Positions 1-7,347 of a stretch of DNA of 64,000 bases are shown here, one piece after another. Both the position numbers and the translations under genes were made by a program. The stretch comes from Pedobacter cryoconitis (GTDB taxonomy: Bacteria; Bacteroidota; Bacteroidia; Sphingobacteriales; Sphingobacteriaceae), in contig JAAAFW010000006.1 of NCBI GenBank assembly GCA_019352875.1, positions 1,457,462 through 1,521,461 of the forward strand, in the 5' to 3' direction. How positions within the stretch are numbered: the stretch's first letter is position 1; every line of letters starts with the position of its first letter. The notes beneath the pieces are model-generated. The model saw nothing but the letters and a program-made list of their open reading frames with translations, was not told the origin of the DNA and searched no databases.

Positions 1-90
1 ACCTTCTGGTCTTGGTCTGAAAGATTTACTTTCTCCGTCTCTTGACGGTCTGCTTTTGAAGTCACCTTCTGGTCTCGGTCTGAAAGATTT
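1..90. repeat. 63-bp in-frame tandem repeat (about 1.4 units)
   Basis: Bases 1-27 and 64-90 differ at only one position and are offset by exactly 63 bp, which is 21 codons of the minus-strand frame. The repeat codes for the phrase KSFRPRPEG plus a linker. More units may lie left of the window. Confidence 0.8.
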
Positions 91-264
91 GTTGTCCCTG
101 TCAGCACCAGCACCAAATTTCGTTCTATCTTTCCCCTCTTTATCCTCAAACCTGCTTTTACCCGTGCCAGCCTGTCCGGCTCCACTGCGGCTTTTACCTG
201 TTGTGCTTCGGTTTCCCGGTTTGGACTTGTCATCCCGACTGTTCCTGTTGTTATTTTTTATCAT
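1..264 (-). CDS. Partial CDS, disordered N-terminal tail, probably of an rRNA pseudouridine synthase
   Basis: Reading the minus strand from an ATG at 264-262, an open frame runs off the window start for about 88 codons. The translation is almost only Lys, Arg, Ser, Gly, Asp, Pro and Phe, with the phrase KSFRPRPEG occurring twice. In Sphingobacteriaceae such arginine-rich, repeat-built tails are typical of the N-terminus of RsuA/RluB-type 23S rRNA pseudouridine synthases, so I infer that function; the catalytic part lies outside the window and cannot be seen. A RNA helicase or other RNA-binding protein with a basic tail is the main alternative. A TAnnTTTG box lies 35 nt upstream. The plus-strand frame across this stretch is a shadow of the repeats. 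Confidence 0.55.
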   Translation of the reverse strand, partial: MIKNNNRNSRDDKSKPGNRSTTGKSRSGAGQAGTGKSRFEDKEGKDRTKFGAGADRDNKSFRPRPEGDFKSRPSRDGESKSFRPRPEG

Positions 265-298
265 GATACGCTGTTAACCACATAATTAATGCGGGGTG

Positions 299-306
299 CA
301 AATTTA
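299..306 (-). promoter_or_regulatory. -7 box for the gene starting at 264
   Basis: CAAATTTA on the plus strand is TAAATTTG on the minus strand, an exact match to the Bacteroidota -7 consensus TAnnTTTG. It is 35 nt upstream of the ATG. No TTTG -33 box is seen at 19-21 nt spacing. Confidence 0.45.
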
Positions 307-483
307 ATAAAAATCGCTCAATTTAGGGATTTAATTTTCAATGTGATCATGAAATAAAAAATCCCTGTTAATGAGTGTTTAAACGTCGATTTTGGTAGTT
401 TATCTCGTAATAGCTTGATAATTAACATAATATCACGTATGTTTGCAGGCGTTTTAAAATTGTTAACCAAAAAAAGGAGGAAA

Positions 484-1266
484 ATGATAAAGAAACACAT
501 CATAACTAGTTCTGTAATTTTAGGATTACTCGTTATGGCAAAAGTGTTTGCTTATAACATGCCCCAAGCATCAAAAAGTCAAAAAAATAACAACAATACG
601 CTGACTGAGACAGTCACCACTGTTACCACTACTACTACCAAAACGCCAGTCTCCATGATGGCCAAACTCAATTTCGCAGAAGAATCTTTACCCCTGGGGG
701 ACAGGAAGGTAGAGCGTAAGATGAAAACTATTCTTGCTGCACACAATTTCAGTCAATTGCAGACAAATCAACTGCACCGTAAGGCGGAAGAATGGTTTCC
801 TATTATAGAACCAATCCTTGCAGCTTATGGTATACCTGATGACTTTAAATATGTTCCTTTAGTGGAGTCCGGACTTAAGGGAGGGATGTCGCCAAAAGGG
901 GCTAATGGTTTCTGGCAGTTTATGCCCGGAACAGCCAGAAGTTATGGGTTAACAGTAAACAGCGAAATTGACGAACGCAAAAACCTGCGTAAATCAACTA
1001 TAGCTGCCTGCAAATATATCAAAGAACTTTACGGAGTTTTTGATAGCTGGACTTTGGTTGCCGCTGCATATAATGTTGGCGATAATCACATGCGCCGGCA
1101 GATCAATAAACAAAATCAGGATAATTATTTCAAAATGAAATTAAACAGGGAGACTGCCGGATATGTTTATAAATTGATTTCAATGAAAGAGATTTTAAAC
1201 GACCCGGGCAAACATGGTTACCGGACTTCCGGTAAAATGCTCGCTATGCAAACCAACGTGGAATAA
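484..1266 (+). CDS. Lytic transglycosylase, SLT domain
   Basis: A 260-residue exported enzyme that cleaves peptidoglycan glycan strands with formation of 1,6-anhydromuramic acid. Residues 1-22 form a signal peptide. A Thr/Asn-rich linker follows (about 30-55). The SLT domain starts near 105: it has the catalytic Glu in the motif VESG (E128), then GFWQFMPGTA, and the conserved AAYNVG. There is no LysM repeat, so it resembles a short MltD/Slt70-type catalytic unit. I chose the ATG at 484 because AAAGGAGG, a rare strong Shine-Dalgarno sequence for this phylum, ends 4 nt before it; an upstream ATG at 415 in the same frame would place 23 basic residues before the signal peptide. A terminator follows directly. 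Confidence 0.9.
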   Translation: MIKKHIITSSVILGLLVMAKVFAYNMPQASKSQKNNNNTLTETVTTVTTTTTKTPVSMMAKLNFAEESLPLGDRKVERKMKTILAAHNFSQLQTNQLHRKAEEWFPIIEPILAAYGIPDDFKYVPLVESGLKGGMSPKGANGFWQFMPGTARSYGLTVNSEIDERKNLRKSTIAACKYIKELYGVFDSWTLVAAAYNVGDNHMRRQINKQNQDNYFKMKLNRETAGYVYKLISMKEILNDPGKHGYRTSGKMLAMQTNVE

Positions 1267-1298
1267 AAGGATCTATAGTTTGACAAATAATTGGGGAT

Positions 1299-1327
1299 AG
1301 CCAGCTTTAAACAGCTGGCTTTTTTTT
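1299..1327 (+). terminator. Rho-independent terminator after the lytic transglycosylase
   Basis: A perfect 8-bp stem AGCCAGCT/AGCTGGCT (1299-1306 and 1313-1320) with a 6-nt loop is followed by eight T. The T-run reaches the stop codon of the convergent gene at 1326. Confidence 0.9.
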
Positions 1328-2426
1328 ACCACCAATGCAAGGTTGCTGTAGATATAATTCGCTCTCTAATTAGCTCGTATAGCTGTTTGGATGGGAGATT
1401 GAAGTCTCTAAGTGTGATTTCATCTATCTGTTCTTCCAGATGGTTAAAATTAACGCCCAGAATATTCTCAAGCTGAAACAGGTTCCATTTGATTGTTGAA
1501 CTACTAGCTTCTGCTGGTGTATTCCCGGCAGGGCTCTGAGTTGCTGCACTCAGGTTCTCCATAGAGAATATTACTGATGTTTCTTTTTGGTGCATTAACG
1601 CCGAAAGTCCATCGTTTTGATCCTTCTCCGTAGATTTACTGAAATCCCACATCAGATTAGCTGGTCTTGCGCCGTCTGCCGCCAGAATAGCAAAACGCTC
1701 GCTTTTAAAGACTTCATCGTATATCTGACGAATCTTAGCGGCGAACATTATACCGGACTTACCCAGCATCTGAATAGCGATAACAGACTGATTGTTGCTT
1801 TGCTGAATTATTGATAACAGGAGAGGATCAATAAGCTCATCAATAAGCCTGAGATTAAAACTCACCAGGAAATGTATCTGGTCTAATGATTTTCGCTCTG
1901 CCTTACGTTTTTCAAGTCCTTCGAGATAACCCAGCAGGATTTCATGAAAGCGTTTAAAGCCGATAGGATTAGATACTTTCAGATTAATTGCATCTGCAAT
2001 TAATATAGGTATGGCGCGTGTGCTTTCTTTGGATCCCGGCATATCTATAATTACATTTTTCCGGTCGATCTCTTTCCACAGGTGTCTGACTTCATCTACG
2101 ATGGAGAGTTCAAACCAGGCGAATTCTGAACGGATACCAAAAACAACATGTCCGGATTTCCCTTTTGACCGGGATTGTACTAAAATAAACTGATTCGCTG
2201 CACGTCTGACATCGGAAATAACGACGGCCATGATAATTTCATGTACGGATTTTCCAGATCTAATTAGTCCTGAAACTAGTTTGTCGTAGTCTCTGGTCTC
2301 CGCTATGGCTTTTTCCAGTTCATCTACACGAAATATTACACCTTCTAATTTTGATTCTTCAATCAGACTTTTAAGTTTTCCGGAAAGTACAAATCTTCTG
2401 TTAAGGTAATTAAGCCACATCATCAT
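1326..2426 (-). CDS. Unrecognised 366-residue protein
   Basis: I do not recognise this family. The product has no signal peptide or membrane segment. It is mostly helical in appearance: charged helices at 17-50, a segment with SGLIRSGKSVHEIIMAVVISDVRRAA near 50-80, a hydrophobic strand with IIDMPGS near 130, a Lys/Arg-rich helix near 180, a long Leu/Ile-rich helix around 200-235, and a low-complexity Ser/Ala/Pro stretch near 300-315 before a final 50-residue block. The DMPGSKEST phrase recalls NTPase switch regions, but no Walker A motif GxxxxGK[ST] is present, so I assign no function. Three ATG codons stand in tandem at the start; the first is taken. Its upstream region carries the palindromic motif that is also found before the START-domain gene at 4205. 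Confidence 0.75.
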   Translation of the reverse strand: MMMWLNYLNRRFVLSGKLKSLIEESKLEGVIFRVDELEKAIAETRDYDKLVSGLIRSGKSVHEIIMAVVISDVRRAANQFILVQSRSKGKSGHVVFGIRSEFAWFELSIVDEVRHLWKEIDRKNVIIDMPGSKESTRAIPILIADAINLKVSNPIGFKRFHEILLGYLEGLEKRKAERKSLDQIHFLVSFNLRLIDELIDPLLLSIIQQSNNQSVIAIQMLGKSGIMFAAKIRQIYDEVFKSERFAILAADGARPANLMWDFSKSTEKDQNDGLSALMHQKETSVIFSMENLSAATQSPAGNTPAEASSSTIKWNLFQLENILGVNFNHLEEQIDEITLRDFNLPSKQLYELIRERIISTATLHWW

Positions 2427-2465
2427 AAACCAAAGATGTGAATATGCAAGCCCAAAAGGAATATT

Positions 2466-2512
2466 GAAAAGGCGTCAAAATATGTTTAAAACACTTTTTT
2501 TTACGCCTTTTC
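2466..2512 (-). promoter_or_regulatory. 10-bp inverted repeat enclosing a palindromic motif
   Basis: GAAAAGGCGT (2466-2475) and ACGCCTTTTC (2503-2512) are exact inverted copies. Between them lies ATATGTTTAAAACAC (2480-2494), whose core TGTTT-A-AAACA is a palindrome. The outer repeat could serve as a terminator hairpin for the AraC-type gene that ends at 2535; the inner motif, 57 nt before the ATG at 2426, could be an operator. The same 15-mer recurs at 4265-4279. Confidence 0.45.
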
Positions 2513-2534
2513 TTCCAATTATGTTTTAATAGGA

Positions 2535-3431
2535 CTATGATTTACGGTATAGTGTAGGGCTTTTACCTGTGTGCTTTTTGAAATAATTGCTGAAGGAAAA
2601 CTGGTCGCTGAAATTCAGGTGATTCGATACCTCGGCAATAGACAATTCTGGATGATTCAGTAATATTTTGGCTTCGAGTAATAACATTTCACCTATAAAG
2701 TCACCTGCTGTTTTGCCGGAAATATCTTTTAAGGTTTGAGAAAGGTATTTTGGGGAAACATTTAACATTTCTGCGTAAACCTGAACACTTCTTACAGACC
2801 GGAATTGTGTTGGAAGAAGTTTAAGAAAGCGCATGACAAGTTCCTCTTTACGGGTAACCCGGATTTCTTCCAGGCTTTGAGAGAGCCGGAAATGTAGTGC
2901 GAGTTCATAAATAAATCCTGAGAAAAGATTAAGCATTATATCGTCACGATATTCAGATGTAGACGGTAAAGTGCTTTTATACTCTAAAACATCCAGTATC
3001 CTGGCTATATTTTCCATTTCTCCGCTTCCAAGCCTCAGGACCGGATTAAGCAGAGAAGAGAAAAAAGTCAGCGCGTCTACATTCTTTTTATGAATGCCAG
3101 CTGCATAAAGATATTCAGCCTTGAAACCTACAAATTTAATGATGCAGTCCGAAGAGAAATCTTCAAATTGTCTGACGTCATTAGGTGTAATCAGCAGGAT
3201 TTCGTTTTTAGTTACAGTATATGGGGTCAGGTTTACTTTTGTTTTGAACTCACCTTCCTGAAGGATCAGAAAAGAGAAGTGGTCGGAACGGAAAGGATAC
3301 CTTATCGGGATTTCCATCTCCAGTCCCGTTGTAGAACAAATACTGATTTCGGCATTCTGATCACTTGCTCCGACTGCTTCCAGTAATTGCGCAAATGTAC
3401 ACGTCTGCACAGCTGTAATGGAACTTGACAT
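2535..3431 (-). CDS. AraC-family transcriptional regulator
   Basis: A 298-residue DNA-binding regulator. The N-terminal part (about 1-150) has the beta-strand-rich look of an AraC cupin-like sensing domain. The C-terminal 100 residues hold the double helix-turn-helix: the first helix pair around VQVYAEMLNVSPKYLSQTLKD, the second around SIAEVSNHLNFSDQFSFSNYFKKHTGKSP, ending in the standard GKSPTLYRKS. The length is normal for the family. The ligand cannot be told from sequence. It lies downstream of, and on the same strand as, the START-domain gene, with 117 nt between them; a TAnnTTTG box 17 nt before its ATG suggests its own promoter. Targets are unknown, but the motif shared by both flanking genes is a candidate. 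Confidence 0.9.
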   Translation of the reverse strand: MSSSITAVQTCTFAQLLEAVGASDQNAEISICSTTGLEMEIPIRYPFRSDHFSFLILQEGEFKTKVNLTPYTVTKNEILLITPNDVRQFEDFSSDCIIKFVGFKAEYLYAAGIHKKNVDALTFFSSLLNPVLRLGSGEMENIARILDVLEYKSTLPSTSEYRDDIMLNLFSGFIYELALHFRLSQSLEEIRVTRKEELVMRFLKLLPTQFRSVRSVQVYAEMLNVSPKYLSQTLKDISGKTAGDFIGEMLLLEAKILLNHPELSIAEVSNHLNFSDQFSFSNYFKKHTGKSPTLYRKS

Positions 3432-3447
3432 AGGGAAAATTTAAACT

Positions 3448-3455
3448 CAAAAATA
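3448..3455 (-). promoter_or_regulatory. -7 box for the AraC-type regulator
   Basis: CAAAAATA on plus is TATTTTTG on minus, matching TAnnTTTG, 17 nt before the ATG at 3431. Confidence 0.4.
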
Positions 3456-3548
3456 AACTGCAAAATTGAATTGCCGGTAGTATTCACGCTGAATATCAGG
3501 TCTTCTGTAGAATTTTACAATCGGACTACGAAAACAAGTGTTCTATGG

Positions 3549-4205
3549 CTAATCCTGAATAAACGGGAGCTGCATATTCTTATACTTAGGCTTATTGACC
3601 TGCACTTTGAGCTGCTCAAAAATATGAGAAGGGCCTTCAGCGGCGAACATATTAACAAGCCATGCAGGGAGTGTCCCGCCTGGATCTACGTGTAGTGTAT
3701 AACTGATTCGGACTTTCTCTCTGCCAGCGGGCGTAATGAGCCATTTTCCTTTAGAGTTGTCTATGCGGACAATGCCCTTCTTTTCCGGAACAAAACCACT
3801 TACAGCCGGTCCGTCAACTGTAACAATGTGACTTTCCGGATCCTGAGTTACAGTAAGGTGTGCGATGAAATCCCGATTCTGCACCGGCCAGGGTAAAATC
3901 ACTTCGGAATAATAATAAAGTTCGGAAGGGGATACGCGTTTAACCAATTTGGCAGATTTTGTATGGTATACCCATTCCGGAGCAGCATCAATGTCCAGCA
4001 GTAAAGCAACGAGCTGTGAAGGTCTTGCCTGAACTTCGCATTCTACTTTTACTGCTTTTACTTTTGATCCGTTTAGTTCCGAAGTGTAAATTTTAATGTC
4101 GTTTTTATCCTTTTCGAGTTTCCAGGATGTTTGAGCGAAGCTGGTTTGACAGGCAACCAGAAGAAAGAGAATTACTGAACCTGATCTGTGCATTTTATTG
4201 TGCAA
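3549..4205 (-). CDS. Secreted START-domain (SRPBCC) protein
   Basis: A 218-residue protein with a signal peptide (hydrophobic SVILFLLVACQTSFAQ, cleavage near residue 25). The mature part fits a single START/SRPBCC lipid-binding fold: WKLEKDKNDIKIYTSELNGS, then the conserved DIDAAPEWVYHTKSAKLV, then the SELYYYSEVILPWPVQNRD block and a C-terminal amphipathic helix around AWLVNMFAAEGPSHIFEQL. These domains form a hydrophobic pocket for lipids or sterol-like ligands; the natural ligand here is unknown, and the location would be the periplasm. A second Met at residue 5 (4193) is an equally possible start. Upstream lies an inverted repeat with the same TGTTTAAAACA core as in front of the 2426 gene. 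Confidence 0.85.
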   Translation of the reverse strand: MHNKMHRSGSVILFLLVACQTSFAQTSWKLEKDKNDIKIYTSELNGSKVKAVKVECEVQARPSQLVALLLDIDAAPEWVYHTKSAKLVKRVSPSELYYYSEVILPWPVQNRDFIAHLTVTQDPESHIVTVDGPAVSGFVPEKKGIVRIDNSKGKWLITPAGREKVRISYTLHVDPGGTLPAWLVNMFAAEGPSHIFEQLKVQVNKPKYKNMQLPFIQD

Positions 4206-4256
4206 TATTAGAGGACAAAAGTCAGTTATAATTAGGAGTTAAACCATGCTGAAAAC

Positions 4257-4279
4257 ACATATTTATATGTTTAAAACAC
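4257..4279 (-). promoter_or_regulatory. Inverted repeat and shared motif upstream of the START-domain gene
   Basis: ACATAT-TT-ATATGT (4257-4270) is a perfect inverted repeat. It overlaps ATATGTTTAAAACAC (4265-4279), identical to the 15-mer at 2480-2494. The core TGTTTAAAACA lies 63 nt before the ATG at 4205. Operator function is inferred from recurrence, orientation and spacing. Confidence 0.45.
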
Positions 4280-4442
4280 CTTTCCTTGCTATAAAATATA
4301 AATACTGTTGCTTATCAAACTCTTTCCAGACTGATTTGTTGTTCTGCCTGTAAGAATGGGAGCAGTATACGAAAGCTTTAAGGCACGTTACTACTTTAAA
4401 AAACAAACAATTGCTAATGAAAAAATTAGCATTTTTGTAGCT

Positions 4443-4472
4443 GTGGAATTGCTTTTATTCCGGCAGTTCCAC
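4443..4472 (+). promoter_or_regulatory. Hairpin in the uvrA leader
   Basis: GTGGAATTGC (4443-4452) pairs with GCAGTTCCAC (4463-4472) through ten base pairs including one G-U, with a 10-nt loop, 20 nt before the uvrA ATG. No poly-T follows, so it is not a terminator. Apart from this and the inverted repeat at 4257, I see nothing specific in the 287-nt gap 4206-4492. Confidence 0.3.
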
Positions 4473-4492
4473 GTAGCGTTTTAAGATAAAAT

Positions 4493-7336
4493 ATGAGCAA
4501 AAATACGATCGACCTTGGCGAGCAAAAAGATGTAGAAGTATATGGTGCCCGGGTTCATAACCTTAAAAATATAGATGTTTCTTTTCCTCGTAATCAACTG
4601 GTTGTTATTACTGGTCTGAGCGGTAGCGGAAAATCGTCACTCGCTTTTGATACAATCTATGCAGAAGGTCAGCGCAGGTATATGGAAACTTTCAGTGCTT
4701 ATTCGCGCCAGTTTATGGGGGGGATGGAAAGACCTGATGTAGACAAAGTTTCCGGTCTGAGCCCGGTAATTGCTATCGAACAAAAAACAACCAGTAAAAA
4801 TCCGCGTTCGACAGTTGGAACGATTACGGAAATTTATGACTTTATGCGTCTTCTTTATGCAAGAACTGCAGATGCTTTCTCCTATGAAACGGGTGAACGT
4901 ATGGAGCGTATGAGTGAAGACCAAATCCTGAATACAATTTATAATAAATATGAAAATATCGCAGTAAATATTCTTGCTCCTGTAGTTAAGGGTAGAAAAG
5001 GACATTACCGCGAACTTTTTGAACAGATCCGGAAGCAAGGATATGTAAAGGTGCGGATTGACGGTGAAATTCAGGATATGAGTCCTAAGATGCAAGTGGA
5101 CAGGTATAAAATTCACGATATTGAAATCGTGGTTGACCGCCTGCTGATTGATCGTAAAGATCACAAACGCCTGGTTGATTCTATACAAACTGCCATGCGT
5201 CTTGGTAAAGGAATCATTAAAATCAGCGATAAAGAAAACCGGGTATCACATTTCAGCAAATTTCTGATGTGCCCGACCTCAGGGATTTCTTATGATGAAC
5301 CACAGCCAAATAGTTTTTCTTTTAACTCGCCATATGGTGCCTGTGAGCGCTGTGACGGATTAGGTTATATTTTCGTAGTCGATAAGGATTCAGTTATTCC
5401 AAATCCGAAATTGAGCATTATGAACGGCGGTCTGGCTCCTTTAGGGGAATACCGTGATATCTGGATGTTTCAGGTCTTAAAAGCACTGGCCAAAAAGTAT
5501 AATTTCTCGCTTTCTACACCGATTGAAAAATTGAGTGAGGAAACTATCCATATGTTATTGAATGGAAGCCCTGAATTAATTTCCGTAGCTGTAGAATACA
5601 ACAAATGGAATGTTCAGAATTACCAGATTACCTTCGACGGGATTATCAAACTGCTGGAAGAGCAGCATGAGAAAAAAGGAGAAACTGCAACGGACGACAT
5701 GGATACATTCCGGAAGCTGAAGACTTGCCCTGTATGTAATGGTGCCAGGCTTAAAAAGGAAAGTCTTCATTTTAAGGTAGATGGGATGAATATTTTTGAG
5801 TTGGCTGAAATGGATATCAATCATCTGAAATCATGGTTCACAGCTCTTGAAGATCGTTTGTCGGAAAGACAGAATACAATTGCTAAAGAAATTCTGAAAG
5901 AAATCCGGGCGCGTTTAGGCTTTCTTTCAGATGTAGGACTGAATTATCTGTCTCTGGATAGAACTGCAAGGACGCTTTCCGGTGGAGAAGCTCAACGGAT
6001 CAGATTGGCAACCCAGATTGGATCCCAGTTAATGAATGTAATGTATATACTGGATGAGCCAAGTATTGGTCTGCATCAGCGGGATAACGAAAGGTTGATC
6101 GGTGCATTAAAGAATCTTCGTGATCTTGGAAATACGGTTCTTGTAGTAGAGCATGATAAAGATATGATCCTGGAAGCAGATTACGTAATTGACGTGGGGC
6201 CTGCTGCGGGTCTGCATGGTGGGCAGATAGTTGCAGAAGGTACACCTGCTCAGATTCTGAAATCCGGGACACTGACAGCGGCTTATCTGAATGGAAAAAA
6301 AGAAATCGCTATTCCTGCGGTCAGAAGAAAAGGCAATGGGCATAAACTCTCCATTATTAAAGCCAGCGGGCATAATTTGAAAGATGTGTCTGTAGACTTT
6401 CCGCTGGGTAAGTTCATCGCTGTAACGGGGGTTTCCGGAAGTGGTAAATCCAGTCTGATCACGGAAACATTATATCCTGTACTGAACCACCATTTTTTCA
6501 GAGCAAAGAAACATCCGCTTCCTTATGAAAAGATAAACGGATTAAAAGAAATAGATAAAGTTATTGAAATTGATCAGGCTCCGATCGGCAGGACACCAAG
6601 ATCAAATCCATCTACATACACCGGCGTATTCTCTGATATCCGGAATTTATTTGTACAGCTTCCCGAAGCAAAAATACGTGGCTATAAACCGGGCAGGTTT
6701 TCATTTAACGTGAAGGGCGGCCGGTGTGAGACCTGTCAGGGCGCAGGAATGAAAGTGATAGAAATGAACTTCCTTCCTGATGTGCACGTTCCATGTGAAG
6801 AATGTGGCGGTCGTCGTTATAACCGTGAAACCCTGGAAGTGCGCTATCGTGGCAAGTCGATCAGTGATGTGCTGGATATGAGTATTGAAGATGCTTGTGC
6901 GTTTTTTGAAAATATGCCTGTGATCTACAGAAAGATCAAAACATTGAAAGATGTAGGTTTAGGTTATATCACTTTAGGGCAGTCTTCTACCACTTTGTCT
7001 GGCGGGGAAGCTCAGCGTGTTAAACTGGCTACAGAACTTTCAAAAAAAGATACGGGAAAAACTTTTTATATCCTGGATGAGCCGACTACAGGTCTTCATT
7101 TTGAAGATATCAGTGTTCTTCTGGGCGTCCTGAATGAATTGGTTGACAGAGGGAATACGGTACTGGTAATAGAACATAATCTTGATGTAGTAAAAGTCGC
7201 CGACTGGGTGATCGACCTGGGTGAAGAGGGAGGAGCAGGCGGTGGAAGAATTTTGTTTGAAGGAACTCCTGAAGGCTTAATTCAAAATTCTATTAGTCTG
7301 ACTGGTAAATTCCTTAAGAAAGAAATGAAGGCTTAA
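4493..7336 (+). CDS. uvrA: Excinuclease ABC subunit UvrA
   Basis: The DNA-damage recognition ATPase of nucleotide excision repair, which loads UvrB on lesions. At 947 residues it has the normal length. It contains two ABC ATPase units: Walker A GLSGSGKSS near 45 and GVSGSGKSS near 645, signatures LSGGEAQRIRLA and LSGGEAQRVKLA, and Walker B segments YILDEPSIGLH and YILDEPTTGLH. The second zinc site, CETCQGAG...CEECGG, is complete. In the first, the usual Cys-x2-Cys is CPTS (C260, S263) followed by C284 and C287, so one ligand is missing; I recall the same change in other Bacteroidota UvrA proteins. uvrB and uvrC are not nearby. nnr follows after 11 nt and is probably co-transcribed. Bacteroidota often carry a second uvrA copy, which cannot be judged here. 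Confidence 0.95.
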   Translation: MSKNTIDLGEQKDVEVYGARVHNLKNIDVSFPRNQLVVITGLSGSGKSSLAFDTIYAEGQRRYMETFSAYSRQFMGGMERPDVDKVSGLSPVIAIEQKTTSKNPRSTVGTITEIYDFMRLLYARTADAFSYETGERMERMSEDQILNTIYNKYENIAVNILAPVVKGRKGHYRELFEQIRKQGYVKVRIDGEIQDMSPKMQVDRYKIHDIEIVVDRLLIDRKDHKRLVDSIQTAMRLGKGIIKISDKENRVSHFSKFLMCPTSGISYDEPQPNSFSFNSPYGACERCDGLGYIFVVDKDSVIPNPKLSIMNGGLAPLGEYRDIWMFQVLKALAKKYNFSLSTPIEKLSEETIHMLLNGSPELISVAVEYNKWNVQNYQITFDGIIKLLEEQHEKKGETATDDMDTFRKLKTCPVCNGARLKKESLHFKVDGMNIFELAEMDINHLKSWFTALEDRLSERQNTIAKEILKEIRARLGFLSDVGLNYLSLDRTARTLSGGEAQRIRLATQIGSQLMNVMYILDEPSIGLHQRDNERLIGALKNLRDLGNTVLVVEHDKDMILEADYVIDVGPAAGLHGGQIVAEGTPAQILKSGTLTAAYLNGKKEIAIPAVRRKGNGHKLSIIKASGHNLKDVSVDFPLGKFIAVTGVSGSGKSSLITETLYPVLNHHFFRAKKHPLPYEKINGLKEIDKVIEIDQAPIGRTPRSNPSTYTGVFSDIRNLFVQLPEAKIRGYKPGRFSFNVKGGRCETCQGAGMKVIEMNFLPDVHVPCEECGGRRYNRETLEVRYRGKSISDVLDMSIEDACAFFENMPVIYRKIKTLKDVGLGYITLGQSSTTLSGGEAQRVKLATELSKKDTGKTFYILDEPTTGLHFEDISVLLGVLNELVDRGNTVLVIEHNLDVVKVADWVIDLGEEGGAGGGRILFEGTPEGLIQNSISLTGKFLKKEMKA

Positions 7337-7347
7337 ACTCATATCGA

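Noticed and set aside
1..90. Repeats at the window start as a CRISPR array
   Set aside because: The period is 63 bp without spacers of equal size and the repeat is coding in frame.
4637..5188. 183-codon minus-strand open frame inside uvrA
   Set aside because: It lies fully opposite the conserved UvrA ATPase region and has no family features; it is a by-product of the coding strand.
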